NCBI GenBank assembly: GCA_037447655.1
Contig: JBBHKE010001237.1
Location: 97,252-152,227 of the forward strand
Direction of reading: 5' to 3'
From: Zygnema cylindricum
Taxonomy: Eukaryota > Streptophyta > Zygnematophyceae > Zygnematales > Zygnemataceae
Length of the DNA: 54,976 nt
The notes beneath the pieces are model-generated. The model ran no database searches and was not told where the DNA came from. It saw nothing but the letters and a program-made list of their open reading frames with translations. Positions 23,447 through 34,506 of the stretch are shown piece by piece. Positions within the stretch are counted from its first letter, which is position 1, and each line of letters opens with the position of its first letter. A program made the position numbers and the translations under genes.

Positions 23447-24493
23447 TAAAACTCTGAGACCTCCATAAGTCCTCAGAGTGGACAGCTTCCAAGAAGCCTC
23501 TAGGATAATCCTGACCCCTTTGTGTTTTAGGAAGAATAATTGCCACCCTGGCAAACAAACACTCTATCTACCTGCACACCTGTGAAGGCAAGACTCCCTT
23601 GTATCGATAGCAAAAAGAATCTCTGAATTTGCTCCCCTGAGCAGTAAGTTATGGAGGGTCAAAGTTGACCTTTTGTATAGAAGCTCTCTGGGAGAGAGGG
23701 TCCTATCTTCTAATTTTACTAAGTCGTATCTCTCTCACAGACTCTATCTACTAATGTACGGAACCAATCACATTACAGTTCTGCACGCAAAAGTACAGCT
23801 GCCGGTGTACTTTATGTATGGACACTGTACGACATGGCCTAAATGTCCACACGTGGTATGTCCGGATTCGCTCCTTTAATCCTCGAAGATGTCGCGCTCC
23901 AATGTAACATCGCCATGTGTCATCCGATGTAGCAATGCCCACAAACCGCCGAATTCTTCTTCCGTGATCTTGGCGCAAATTCCGGTCGTCCAATTAAACT
24001 CGCATTTGATCGTAGCCGTAATAAATACATGCGCGGTATTTGTTTCGCTTACGAAATCAATGCGCAGTATTGATTTCTTATCCGTACCACAATTTGTACT
24101 TTTACATACCAGATTTATGTATCCCGTAAACAATTATAGCTAAATGATTTATCCTGCGAATTAATGTTTATTTAATTATCGTACTACATAGCACGTAAGA
24201 CTACTTCTAAACTTAACGGCTAGGGCTACCGACTATCTACTATCTGTCCGCCGGCAGGTACTAGGATCAAATCCTGTGGCTGGCATATACCTTTGAGTAA
24301 ATAATCCCCTAACTAATATAAATTTCCCGTAAACCTCAGGATAGCCTAGGTAGCCATGGCTCTAGCTTCCTCTCCAATTTCTCCCTGACTGCGACAAGTT
24401 TGAGAGTTGGAGAGAGAAGTTAGAGGTAGACTACCTCGGCTTCTTTATTTCTATTCAGACCTAGAAAATACTTTAAAACCATTAATTTCTACA
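23447..24493 (-). repeat. Solo LTR A5 inserted in A3 (TSD CAAAA)
   Basis: A family A LTR of 1047 bp in minus orientation, flanked by CAAAA at 23442-23446 and 24494-24498. No internal region remains, as expected after LTR-LTR recombination. The left terminus reads TAAAACTC instead of TGAAACTC. Excising it rejoins the A3 frame as PELNKNLISTSVLDD. Confidence 0.93.
24208..24286 (+). other. tRNA-like module in solo LTR A5 (antisense)
   Basis: AAACTTAACGGCTAGGGC and GGTACTAGGATCAAATCCTG occur with tRNA-like spacing. Confidence 0.48.
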
Positions 24494-27478
24494 CAAAAAT
24501 CTCATCTCTACATCCGTATTAGATGATAAGGGTTTTTTTTCTAGAACTATGGAAGGAGTCTTTACTGCTAGTTTTGAGGAGGATGTGTATATCATTGCTG
24601 AGAAAGGTAGCCATGGGATGTTTAGGCTGGTATTAAGTAATGAAGAGAAGAAACTTTATTATGTTGGTGTTCATGATATTATGATGTGGCATAAAAAGCT
24701 TAGGCATGTGAATCTAGACAAGTTAAGAGAGATGAAAAAGATGGGAGTGGTGGAAGGGATTAAGTTTAGTGAGAATGATAATATAAGTGATTGTAGTGGA
24801 TGTGCTCAAGGTAAAACACACATATTACCCTTTCCTAAAACAGCCACCTATAAGGGAGAAAAAAATTCTAGATCTAGTACACACAGATATTTGGGGACCA
24901 GCTAAAGTGCCTTCACCGGGGGGGAAGAGATTTATGATGACTATCACTAATGATTCGTCTCGGTATTCCCCAGTGTATTTTTTGAAAAACAAGTCACATG
25001 CTCAGGATTGTTTTAAACAATATAAAGCATGGAGCGAAAAACTTCATGAAACTCCAATCAAGAGAATAAGGAGTGACATTGGTGGAGAGTATACTTCTAA
25101 CCAGTTTGATGATTTTCTGAGGGAAGATGGGGTCCAACACCAAAAGACAGTTCCAAAAAACCCGGAACAGAATGGGGTAGCGGAAAGGTTAAATAGAACA
25201 CTAAGTGATTGTGCTAGAAGTATGTTGTCAGATAAAAAGAAAGGAAAAAGGTTTTGGGCAGAAGAAATGAACTGTGCTAATTACCTCAAAAATAGAGTTC
25301 TTACTTCAGCTATAAAAGATCAAACACCTTATGAGAGATGGACAGGCCGGAAACCAGACTTATCTCACTTAAAGGTTTTCGGCAGTCAAGTATTCAGTCT
25401 AGATACAGATCGGTCTAATTGGAAGCTAGATCCTAAAGAAAAACGGGGATACTTATTAGGATATGATGAGGATGTTAAAGGATATAGAGTTTATGATCTA
25501 AAAAGGGAAGATATAATCTTAGTAAAGTATCTAGTAGTTAAGGATGAAGGAAAGTTTGTGGATCCCTTCAAATATACAAAGTCAGTAAAAATCATATTTG
25601 AGTCAGAAAATTCCGATGTCTTTGAGTTCCCTAACTATCCAGGTTTTAGAGAAGACGACATTCTTGCAGATACAAATCATACCGAAAAGGACTCGGCTGT
25701 GGAAACTCTAGTGACAACTCTAACGGAAGCGGAAGACGTGGTGGAAATTGATTCGGAATCAAAGGATAGGGGAGAAGCCGAGTTTGTTCGAAAGAATCGA
25801 CGAGAACCATCTATTCCAGCCTCAGATTTTGAAAGGGGAAGGAGAAGTAGCAAAAGACTAAAAGAAAAACAGGTTAATAACAAGGTAAATAAACCATCTC
25901 ATCAAGATGAACCTCAAACTTATGGAGAGGCGATGACTTGTCCAGAAAGAAACCGGTGGAAGACAACCATCAATGAAGAGATGGCCTCAATTATGGCAGC
26001 CGATACTTGGGAGCTGGTGGATTGTCCACCTAACCGAAAACCAATAGGTTGTAAGTGGGTTTTCAAATTAAAATTGAACGCAGATAACACAATAAAGCGC
26101 TACAAGGCCCGATTAGTGGCAAAGGGATTTACACAAAAAGAAGGAATTGACTACGAGGAAACCTTTGCCCCGGTGGTCAGATTTCCCTCCGTCCGCATAC
26201 TTCTCAGCCTGGTAGCAGCGGAAGACATGGAAGTGCACCAGATGGACATCAAGACAGCCTTTTTGCATGGAGAATTGGAAGAGGAGATCTTCATGGGACA
26301 ACCCGAAGGGTTTGTGGAGGAAGGAGAGGAGAGTAAGGTATGCCGGCTGATTAAATCACTTTATGGTCTGAAACAGTCGCCTCGACAGTGGAATAAGAAG
26401 CTTGATGAGTTTCTTACCGGTCTGAAATATATCCGGATCAGCTCAAATCACTCAATCTATGTTTTTGAAGATGAGGAAGGTTTTATATTTATTGCAATTT
26501 ATGTTGATGATTTGCTTGTCTTAAGTAAATCAATGGAAAAAATTAATAAACTGAAAACCAATCTTAAGGGGAGATTTGAAATGAAGGATATGGGGGAAGC
26601 AAAATAAATTTTGGGAATTCAAGTAGAGAGAGACCGAAAAAGAAAAATTATAAGATTGACTCAAAAGGAAGCAATACGGAACATGCTGGAAAAATTTCAG
26701 ATAGATAAAGCTAATAGTTGTACAACTCCCATGGAGTTAAAGAAGGGAAGTGAGGGGAGTGAGGAAGGAGTCATAGTCTTAGATGAGGAATTAAGTCATG
26801 AAGAACAGAAATTCACGTAGACTATTCCTTACAGACAAGAAGTGGGAAGCCTAATCTATTTTATGAATTGTACCCGGCCTGATTTAGCAGCAGCTCTAGG
26901 AGTGTTGAGTAGAAGTCTTAATACTACCACTAAGAAGGATTGGGAGGCAGCCAAGAGAGTCCTTAGATATTTGATAGGAACTAGGGATCTATGCTTGCAT
27001 TTGGGTGGGGAGAATACTGAGTGATGCCATTTATGGTGATGCTCCGATGAGGAGATGTACATCTGGATATTTATTTTATGTGGGTGATGGGGCTTGATGT
27101 TGGAGTAGCAAATAGCAAAAGGTTATTGCTCAGTCCAACATGGAGGCTGAGTATATGGCCTTTTGCTCTGCTGTAAAAGAATTCATGTGGGTCAAGTCTT
27201 TGCTTGGTGAGCTTGGTCACCTTAAGAGTGGTGTACAAATTTTTTTTTGTGATAATCAGGCAGCCATCTCTATTTCTGCCAATCCTAAGCATCATTTTAA
27301 AGCTAAGTATATGGACATTAGACTCATCTTTGTAAGAGAGAAAGTAGAAAACAAAATAATCAGTTTAGAGTACCGACCAGAGAGTGAGATGGTAGCAGAT
27401 ATGATGATTAAACCTGTGCCTTCCCCTAAATTAATTTTCTGCAGGGAGAAGTGTGGTCTGAAATTAAAGATTGACTAG
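24494..27478 (+). pseudogene. A3 integrase, RT and RNase H (broken)
   Basis: Pieces are pre-integrase (24549-24905), integrase plus most of RT (24787-26607), RT continuation (26611-26820 and 26842-27024) and RNase H (27140-27478). A one-base change in an A run near 24860 shifts the frame before the integrase DDE core. Integrase reads HTDIWG, SDIGGEY (usual SDNGGEY) and AERLNRTL. RT has YVDDLLVLSKS at about 26500-26535. Stops lie at 26605-26607 (TAA after GEAK) and 26818-26820 (TAG), and a small deletion near 27020 removes the TDITTWSDAS part of RNase H. The C-terminus ends CGLKLKID as in A2. Confidence 0.9.
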
Positions 27479-27491
27479 AAAATAAAGGAAG

Positions 27492-28559
27492 TGTAGAAAT
27501 CGATGGTTATTTTTAATTATTTTCTAGGTCTAATTTGGAATATAGAAAAGAAGCCGAGGTTGTCTGCCTCTAACTTCTCTCTCCAAACTCCCATACTTGT
27601 TGCAGTCACTGAGAAGTTGGAGAGGAAGCTAGAGCTATGGCTACCTAGGCTATCCAGAGGTTTATGGGAAATATATTAGTTGTTTTACATATAGGTAGGT
27701 TTATTTACTAAAAGTTGTATGTCAGAACCAGGATTTGATCCTGGTACCTCCCAATCGTCAGAATGTCGGTAGGCTGAACCTTAACCGTTAAGTCAAAACG
27801 TTACGATACACACCATTGGGTTTGATATTTATTTATTTGTTAACACGTAGGAAAATTCATTTAACTGCGGATGATTATGGATACATAGATCTAGTTATAT
27901 AAACGTATGGATTTTGGTATGGATAAAAAACGAAGACCGCGCATTTTGTTTCTTTTACGAAACAAATATTGCACAAGCATTTATGACGCCTACGATTAAA
28001 ATTTGCATATAATCGGACGGCCGAAAAGAAAGCCGAGATCGCGGAAGAGATTCGCGATGGTTTATAGTCATCGCCACATCGGATGACACATGACACGATT
28101 ACGTTGGATCGAGGCATCTCCGGGGATTACGGGACCGAATCCGGATATGACATATGTCGACATTTAGGCCATGTCGTACAATATCCGTGCATAAAGTACA
28201 CCGGCAGTTGTACTTTTGTGTACGACAGTGTAATATGATTGGTGCAGTACAACAGTAGATAGAGTTTGAGAGAGAGATAGGACTTAGAAAAATTGGTATA
28301 TAGGATCATCTCTCCTAGAGAGTTGATGTACAAAAGGTCAACTTTGACCATCCATAACTTATTGCTCAAGGGAGCAAAATCAGAGATTCTTTTTGTTATC
28401 TATTCAAGGGAGTCTTGCCTTCACAAGGTTGAAGTTGGTGAGTGTTTTTGTCTGCCAGGGTGGTAGTTGTTCTTGCTGAAACACAAAGGGGTTAGGGTTA
28501 TCCTAGAGGCTTCGTGTGAGCTGCTTACTTTGAGGTTCTATGGAGGTCTCAGAGTTGCA
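27492..28559 (+). repeat. A3 3' LTR
   Basis: 1068 bp from TGTAGAAATCGATGG to CTCAGAGTTGCA, preceded by a degraded purine tract (AATAAAGGAAG, 27481-27491). It is clearly diverged from the 5' LTR, so this is an old insertion. Confidence 0.88.
27718..27796 (-). other. tRNA-like module in A3 3' LTR (antisense)
   Basis: The minus strand reads TGACTTAACGGTTAAGG and GGTACCAGGATCAAATCCTGG, a perfect T-arm-like hairpin in its B-box half. Confidence 0.5.
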
Positions 28560-28640
28560 GGCATGCCTTTGATCCCCACTCTCTCTCTTTAAAGTGGAAA
28601 TAAATTAGAGAAGTGAACCATTAATCACCTCTTTTCAACA
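28560..28640 (-). repeat. D1 3' LTR, only 81 bp left
   Basis: It matches the last part of the D1 5' LTR (TGCCTTTGATCC, CTCTCTCTTTAAAG, GTGGAAATAAATTAG, CTTTTCAACA; compare 41198-41279). The other roughly 770 bp are missing, with the A3 LTR abutting at 28559. Confidence 0.85.
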
Positions 28641-28665
28641 CTCCCCTTAATTCGTCATCACTTTT

Positions 28666-28987
28666 TTATTTCAGTCCACATTTTTTTCTGTAAAAAATCA
28701 ACTTAGGGGAACGCACCGGTTTTGTCATCATGTCTACAATCATTTCTTTATCAGTTTTATGAACCAATTTAATTATTTTATTTTCTACCTTCTCTCTTAC
28801 AAAGCTTAGTCTAATATCTATATGTTTAGCTTTGAAGTGATGTTTCGGATTAGCTGCAATAGAGATAGCAGCTTGATTATCACTAAAAACATTTTGAGTT
28901 CTAGACTTCATGAACCTAAGTTCTTCAAGGAGAGATTTAACCCACATTAATTCTTTGGTGGCAGCACAGGAAGCCATGTATTTAGCC
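28666..28987 (-). pseudogene. D1 RNase H C-terminal part
   Basis: About 107 residues on the minus strand, from YMASCAATKELMWVKSLL through the VFSDNQAAISIAANPKHHF and HIDIRLSFVREKV motifs to a CGLK end. The catalytic Asp of DNQAA is present. It is cut from the rest of RNase H (30034-30233) by solo LTR A4, whose target duplication lies in the YMA-upstream MEAE codons. Confidence 0.9.
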
Positions 28988-30028
28988 TGAAACTCTGAGA
29001 CCTCCATAAGTCCTCAGAGTAGACAGCTTCCAAGAAGCCTCTAGGATAATCCTGACCCCTTTGTGTTCCAGCAAAAATAGCTGCCACCCTGGTAGACAAA
29101 AACCCTGACCACTTGCACCCCTGTGAAGGCAAGACTCCCTTGAGTCAGTAGCAAAAAGAATCTCTGAATTTGCTCCCCTGAGCAGTAAGTTATGGAGGGT
29201 CAAAGTTGACCTTTTGTACAGAAGCTCTCTGGGAGAGAGGGTCCTATCTTCTAATTTTTCTAAGTCCTATCTCTCTCACAGACTCTATCTACTGATGTAC
29301 GGAACCAATCATAATTGAGCTCCGTACGCAAAAGTACAGCCGCCGGTGTACTTTCAGTACGGACATTGTACGACATGGCCTAAATGTCGACACATGTCAA
29401 ATCCGGATTCGGTGCCGTAATCTCCGGAGATTCCACAATCCAACGGAATTTTGCCACGCGTCATCCGATGTGGCGATGGCCACAAACCGCCGAAATCTTC
29501 CTCCGCGATCTCGGCGCAAATTCCGGCCGTCCGATTAAATTCAGATTTAATCGTAGCCGTAATAAATACATGCGCGGTATTTATTTCACTTCCGAAACAA
29601 ATGCGCGGTATTGATTCGTAATCCGTACCGTCATCCGTACCGGATCTATGTATCCCGTAATCCGTAACAGTTAAATGAATTTATCGTACGTATACATCTT
29701 TAAATTATTATCAAACTATATAGTACCTAACACTAATCCTAGACTTAACGGCTAAGGCTACCGGCTACTTCCTGTCTGCCGGCCGGTAGGTACAGTGATC
29801 AAATCCTGCCGCCGGCACATATCTTTTAGATAAATAAATAATCCCTAAAATAAAATTCCCGTAAACCTTAGGATAGCCAAGGTAGCCATGGCTCTAGCTT
29901 CCTCTCCAATGTCTCAGTGACTGCGACAAGTTTGAGAGTTGGAGAGAGAAGTTAGAGGTAGACTGCCTCGGCTTCTTTCTATTTCTATTTAGACCTAGAA
30001 AATACTAATAAATCCATTAGTTTCTACA
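28988..30028 (-). repeat. Solo LTR A4 inserted in D1 (TSD TAGCC/CAGCC)
   Basis: A family A LTR of 1041 bp. The left flank TAGCC (28983-28987) and right flank CAGCC (30029-30033) differ by one base. Relatives have CAGCC, so the left copy mutated after insertion. No internal region. Confidence 0.9.
29742..29819 (+). other. tRNA-like module in solo LTR A4 (antisense)
   Basis: GACTTAACGGCTAAGGC and GGTACAGTGATCAAATCCTG, ending GCCGGCAC. Confidence 0.48.
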
Positions 30029-30033
30029 CAGCC

Positions 30034-33000
30034 TCCATAGTGGACTGAGCAACAACTTTTTGTTGCTTGCTACTCGAACAACATGCACCGGATCCAATTT
30101 GCAACACATATCCAGTCGTACACCTCCTTAAAGGCACATCTCCATAACTGGCATCACTCCAAGTGGTGATGTCAGTGTGCTCCCCTCCCAAATGCAACCA
30201 TAATTCCCTTGTCCCCATCAGATACCTCATCACCCTTTTGGCAGCCTTTCAATCTCTCTTTGTTGGATCATTTAGACTTCTACTAAAGACACTTACAGCT
30301 GCCGCTATATCCGGACGGTTACAGTTCATAAAATAGATTAAACTGCCTAAATTCTGCAGATAACAAATATTTTCTATAAATTTTCTTTCTATCTCATCCA
30401 TCTCATCATTAAAAGTTAATATTCCTCTCTCTTATCTCCCCTCAAACACTTTTTTCAAATCCATGGGAGTAGTACATCCATTTGCTTTCTCCATTTGCAA
30501 TTTTTTGAGCATATTACCAATTGTTTCTTTCTGAGTGAGTCTTATAATCCTATTCCCTCTATCTCTCTCCATTTGAATTCCCAAAATGTACTTTGCTTTG
30601 CCTAGACCTTTCATGTCAAAGCGACTTGTAAGATCCCGTTTTAGTTTGTTAATTTTACCTAAGGACTTGCTTAAGACCAACAAATCATCCACATAAATAG
30701 CAATAAATATCACTCCATTCTCATCCTCAAATAAATATATAGAGTGATCTGAACTAATTCTGATATACCCCAAACCGGTCAGAAATTCATCGAGCTTTAT
30801 ATTCCACTGTCGCGGGGCTTGCTTAAGCCCATAGAGTGATTTTATCAGTTTGCAAACTTTGTTTTCTTCCCCACTTTCCACGAATCCTTCCGGTTGCCTC
30901 ATGTAAATTTCTTCTTCCAACTCTCCGTGCAAAAAGGCAGTTTTAATATCCATCTGGTGGATTTCCATATCCTCCGCTGCGGCTATACTTAAAAGGATTC
31001 TAACAGAGGGAAATCTGACTACAGGTGCAAAGGTTTCTTCGTAGTCTATCCACTTTTTCTGAGTATAACCTTTTGCAACTAACCTAGCTTTGTACCTCTC
31101 AATGGTATTATCCGAGTTTAATTTAAGTTTAAACACCCACTTACATCCGATCGGTTTTCGGTCCGGTGGACAATCTACCAACTCCCATGTATTGGCTTCC
31201 ATGATAGAGGCCATTTCTTCATTTATAGCTGTGATCCACCGGCTACTTTCTGGAGTGTTTATGGCCTCTAAGTATGTTTGAGGTTCATCTGGGTGAGACA
31301 TCTTTGTGAGTTGGTTATTTACTTGTCTTTCTTGAAGTCGTTTACTACTTCTTATTCCCCCTTCAAAATCGGACGCCGGTATGGAAGGCATCCTTGGGTT
31401 TCGTTTAGGGAGAATTTCAGCTCCGTTATCTTCCAATTCCGGTGTCTCATCAAGTTCCTCATCGGTTTCGACTTCGTATTGTGGTGTTGCCTCGGATGTT
31501 GTCCTTTCCTCTTTCTCTTTTGGTAGATCTGCAGATTTTTCTCTTTCTCCCTCTTTCTTCTCTTCATTTTCAATGTCAAAGTCAGAAAACTGATCCGTTT
31601 CAAATCTGATTTTTTCTTCCTTATTATATTGGAATAGATCAATGGACTTCTCTTCATTCATCACCACTATGTGTTTTACCAAAATTATATCTTTTTTTTT
31701 CAAGTCATACACTCGGTATCCTTTTGTGCTCTCATCATATCCTACAAGATATCCTGGCTTCCCTCTCCCCTCTAACTTCCATTTAGTCTTATTGGAATCC
31801 AAATTGTAGACTTGACTTCCGAACACTCTCAAACTAGACAAATCAGGATTTCTTCCTCTCCACCTCTCATACGGAGTTTCCTCCTTATTTGTTGAAGTTA
31901 GGACTCTATTTTTGATGGAATTAGCATAGTTCATAGACTCCACCCAAAATTGCAACCCTATTCTCTTATCAGTTAACATAATTTTGGACATATCTCCTAA
32001 AGTTCTATTCACTCTTTCTCCTACTCCATTTTGTTCCGGATTATAGGGAACATTTTTCTCATGGTAAATTCCTTCTTCATTAAGATATTCTTCAAATTTC
32101 CTTGAGGTGTACTCTTTCCCATTATCACTTCTTATCTCTTTTATTGAGGTTTCGTGTAGTTTTTCACTCCGTACTTTATACTCTTTGAAATATCTCAATA
32201 CCTCTGACTTATGTTTGAGAAAGTATACCTTCGTGTATCTACACCAATCATCTGTGATAGTTAACATCCACCTCTTCCCCCCATGTGAGTCATATCTAGG
32301 AGGTCCCCAAACATCGGTGTGAATTAGATCCAATACTTTCTCTCTCCTAAATGTGGTTTCCTTTGGAAAAAGAAGTTTATGAATCTTCCCTTGGGCACAT
32401 CTACTGCAATCATCAAAGATCTCATCATCCTCAAAAGTAATACCCTCCATTATTCCCATATTCTTCATTTTCTTTGATTTATCTAGATGCACATGCCCCA
32501 GCCTTTTGTGCCAAAACATCATCTCACTTGCACACGAGTAGAGAACACTATTTTCATTGCAAAGAACAATTCTGAACATTCCCTGACTTCCCTTCTCAGC
32601 TATGAAATAAACCTCATTATCAAAGCTTGTTGTGAAGATTCCTTTCCTAGTTCCTGTTTCAAACACCTTTTCATCTAGGACAACTGATAAGACCAAGTTT
32701 ATACTAATCTGTGGAATGTAAAGAACGTCTGAGAGTGTTACAATTGAGGCCTTTCCATCAACGAGAACCTTCAAGTCAACAGTTCCAACAAGACTTGTGG
32801 TTTCTACTCTACCATATTTGTACTCTATCTCAACTGTTGGGATCTTTCTCAGTTTAGTAAACCACCGCTTATCTTTGCACATATGCATTGAGGCCCCTGT
32901 GTCAATGATCCACCCATCTTCAGGTTGATCCCTCTTACCTCCGAAAGCACACTTTTGTCTCCGTGGAATGTCAACATGCTTTTCAGTGTTTTTCGGATTA

Positions 33001-33095
33001 AGAAGAAGCTCCTTAAGCTCCTCAAGCTCATCTCCCTGTTGTTCCACGACCACTGGAGCAGGTAGAGCAGCAGTAGTAGTAGTAGAAGTAGACAT
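30034..33095 (-). pseudogene. D1 protease-integrase-RT-RNase H with E-LTR-derived start
   Basis: An 887-codon open frame (30432-33095) continues in frame, past stops at 30432-30434 and about 30250, to the RNase H start at 30034. The first 20 codons (MSTSTTTTAALPAPVVVEQQ) come from the 3' LTR of element E. From GDELEEL onward it is D1. Domains: protease IIDTGAS at about residue 65; pre-integrase WHKRLGHVHL and CSRCAQGKIH; integrase HTDVWG, RSDNGKEY and GERVNRTL; RT IAIYVDDLLVLSKS; RNase H SDASYGD. The catalytic residues look intact in protease, integrase and RT. Gag and zinc knuckle are missing. The frame could be read from a transcript starting in the E LTR, but whether it is expressed is unknown. 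Confidence 0.88.
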
Positions 33096-34018
33096 AATTC
33101 AACACAAAAGCTTACCAAGAATCCTATCAAACAGTTGCTTTTTTCAGCTCAATTAAGTTGCCACAATGGTCCAAAAACTGATTTAAACTATACCACAGTA
33201 TAGTGTATCACAAAGTCTGACAACTCCCAAAGTTTCAGCACAATTGATACAACATACACGAAGATATGCAACTCATAAGTTTCCCAAAAACAGTTTGCAG
33301 ATTACACAGTCTGGAAGTCTGGATACAAATTACATTCTAAGTCCTAACACTTATACTCTTAGTGAGTATCTACTTTTAGTTTTCCTATTACATAGTGATG
33401 TACCCCCGATTTTGGTGTTCCTAAGAAATATGTCAAAACATAAAACTACCACTGAGATCAAATTACTCCTAATCACGCTAAAACTAATTTACGACTATAC
33501 AACTAATATTACTAAGAATCCGGACTCAGTGTTTGTACAAATCTCGCCGCCGGCTAGTTACGTTTGTCCGGATGTGTCCACTCAGTTGCTGTAAAGTTAT
33601 CTGTCAATAAGTCATCTGCGAATCTCGTTGGTTTACTCGATCCTGTTCAACTATAGCAGCGCAGTCCAGTTCCAGATTACATTCGACTATCCGCAGCTTC
33701 GCAGCAGCTGCGTTGTCTCATACCAAAAATAGCCGCAGATGCGTTTGTCTTGTTGTGTAGCAACTGCGTTGTCTGTTACCAATATATCCGTGGTTGCGTT
33801 GTCTCGTTGCGTCGCAGGCTGCGTTCGTCCGTACGAACCAAATCAAGAATGAACCGCAGCTACGCTTGTTTCATCTGCGTCGCAGCTGCGCTGTTCCAAT
33901 GCTGGTGTCGGTACCATTAAAACATTCACTATGCTTTAAGTGACGACGCGTGTCCCTCTAGATTTATTTTCCCGCCGTCCTATAAATTTGTTGAGACTTA
34001 AGATTTCAAAAACCAACA
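33037..34018 (-). repeat. E 3' LTR
   Basis: It starts TGTTGTTCCACG on the plus strand and ends AAAACCAACA before CTCCCTTAAAGC. It carries an ATG at 33095 (minus) 59 nt from its U5 end, the same place as the gag start in the 5' LTR. Confidence 0.88.
33686..33905. repeat. Degenerate GCAGCTGCG-type tandem repeats in E 3' LTR
   Basis: Repeated variants of CGCAGCTGCGTTTGTC, TTGCGTCGCAG and an ACCAAAAATA spacer occur with an irregular period of about 50 bp. The E 5' LTR has the equivalent block at about 38965-39175. Confidence 0.6.
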
Positions 34019-34180
34019 CTCCCTTAAAGCTTTAGACTCATTATGCCAACGCAGCTGCGATGTCGAACTAACGCAGCATTTCAGCATAGCAACGTAGCAA
34101 TTTTAGCAAGTCACCTAGTCAAACTACATCCCCGCTGTCGGACTAGCGCAGCATGGCAGTATAGCAGTGTAGCAACTCAG
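34019..34180. other. E 3' untranslated segment, GCAGC-rich
   Basis: Non-coding between the RNase H end and the LTR. It contains two diverged copies of a unit with CTAACGCAGCAT or CTAGCGCAGCAT and AGCAGTGTAGCAA or AGCAACGTAGCAA (about 34065-34110 and 34143-34170). Confidence 0.5.
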
Positions 34181-34506
34181 CTATTTACTTAATTCTACTG
34201 CATCTCTACAATACTTAAATTTAGGAGCAGGAAGAGCTTTAGTGAGCATGTCTGCAATCATTTTAGCAGCTGGTAAATAACATAATTTAATCACTCTAGA
34301 GAACACTTTTTCTCTTACAAAGTGTAATCTTACATCCATGTGCTTGCTTTTGAAGTGGTGACTCGGGTTAGAGGCAATGGCAATGGCAGCCTGGTTATCA
34401 CACCAGATCACTTGTGGACCAACCTGCATGTATCCTAGCTATAGCAACATGGATTTCACCCATTAGAGTTCTTTGAGGGACAAGCTTGCTGCCAAATATT
34501 CTGACT
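34181..34506 (-). pseudogene. E RNase H (broken)
   Basis: The minus-strand piece 34181-34429 has VIWCDNQAAIAIASNPSHHF and HMDVRLHFVREKVFSRVIK and ends at a stop at 34181. The upstream portion to about 34506 is in another frame with stops (AEYLAAS..LKELxWVKSML-like). The DNQAA Asp is present. Confidence 0.85.

Larger units (their letters stand above)
21050..28559 (+). mobile_element. Element A3, Ty1/copia on plus strand, with nested solo LTR
   Basis: 5' LTR 21050-22105, primer site 22106-22120, internal region 22121-27491 with solo LTR A5 at 23447-24493, 3' LTR 27492-28559. It is the only copia element here on the plus strand. Its flanks do not match each other (ATTTT on the left, GGCAT on the right). 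The left flank is B1 LTR and the right flank is D1 LTR, so a deletion or recombination at the borders is likely. Confidence 0.9.

Noticed and set aside
33686-33905. CRISPR-like array
   Set aside because: The repeats are irregular in length and sequence, have no uniform spacers and lie inside a eukaryotic LTR.
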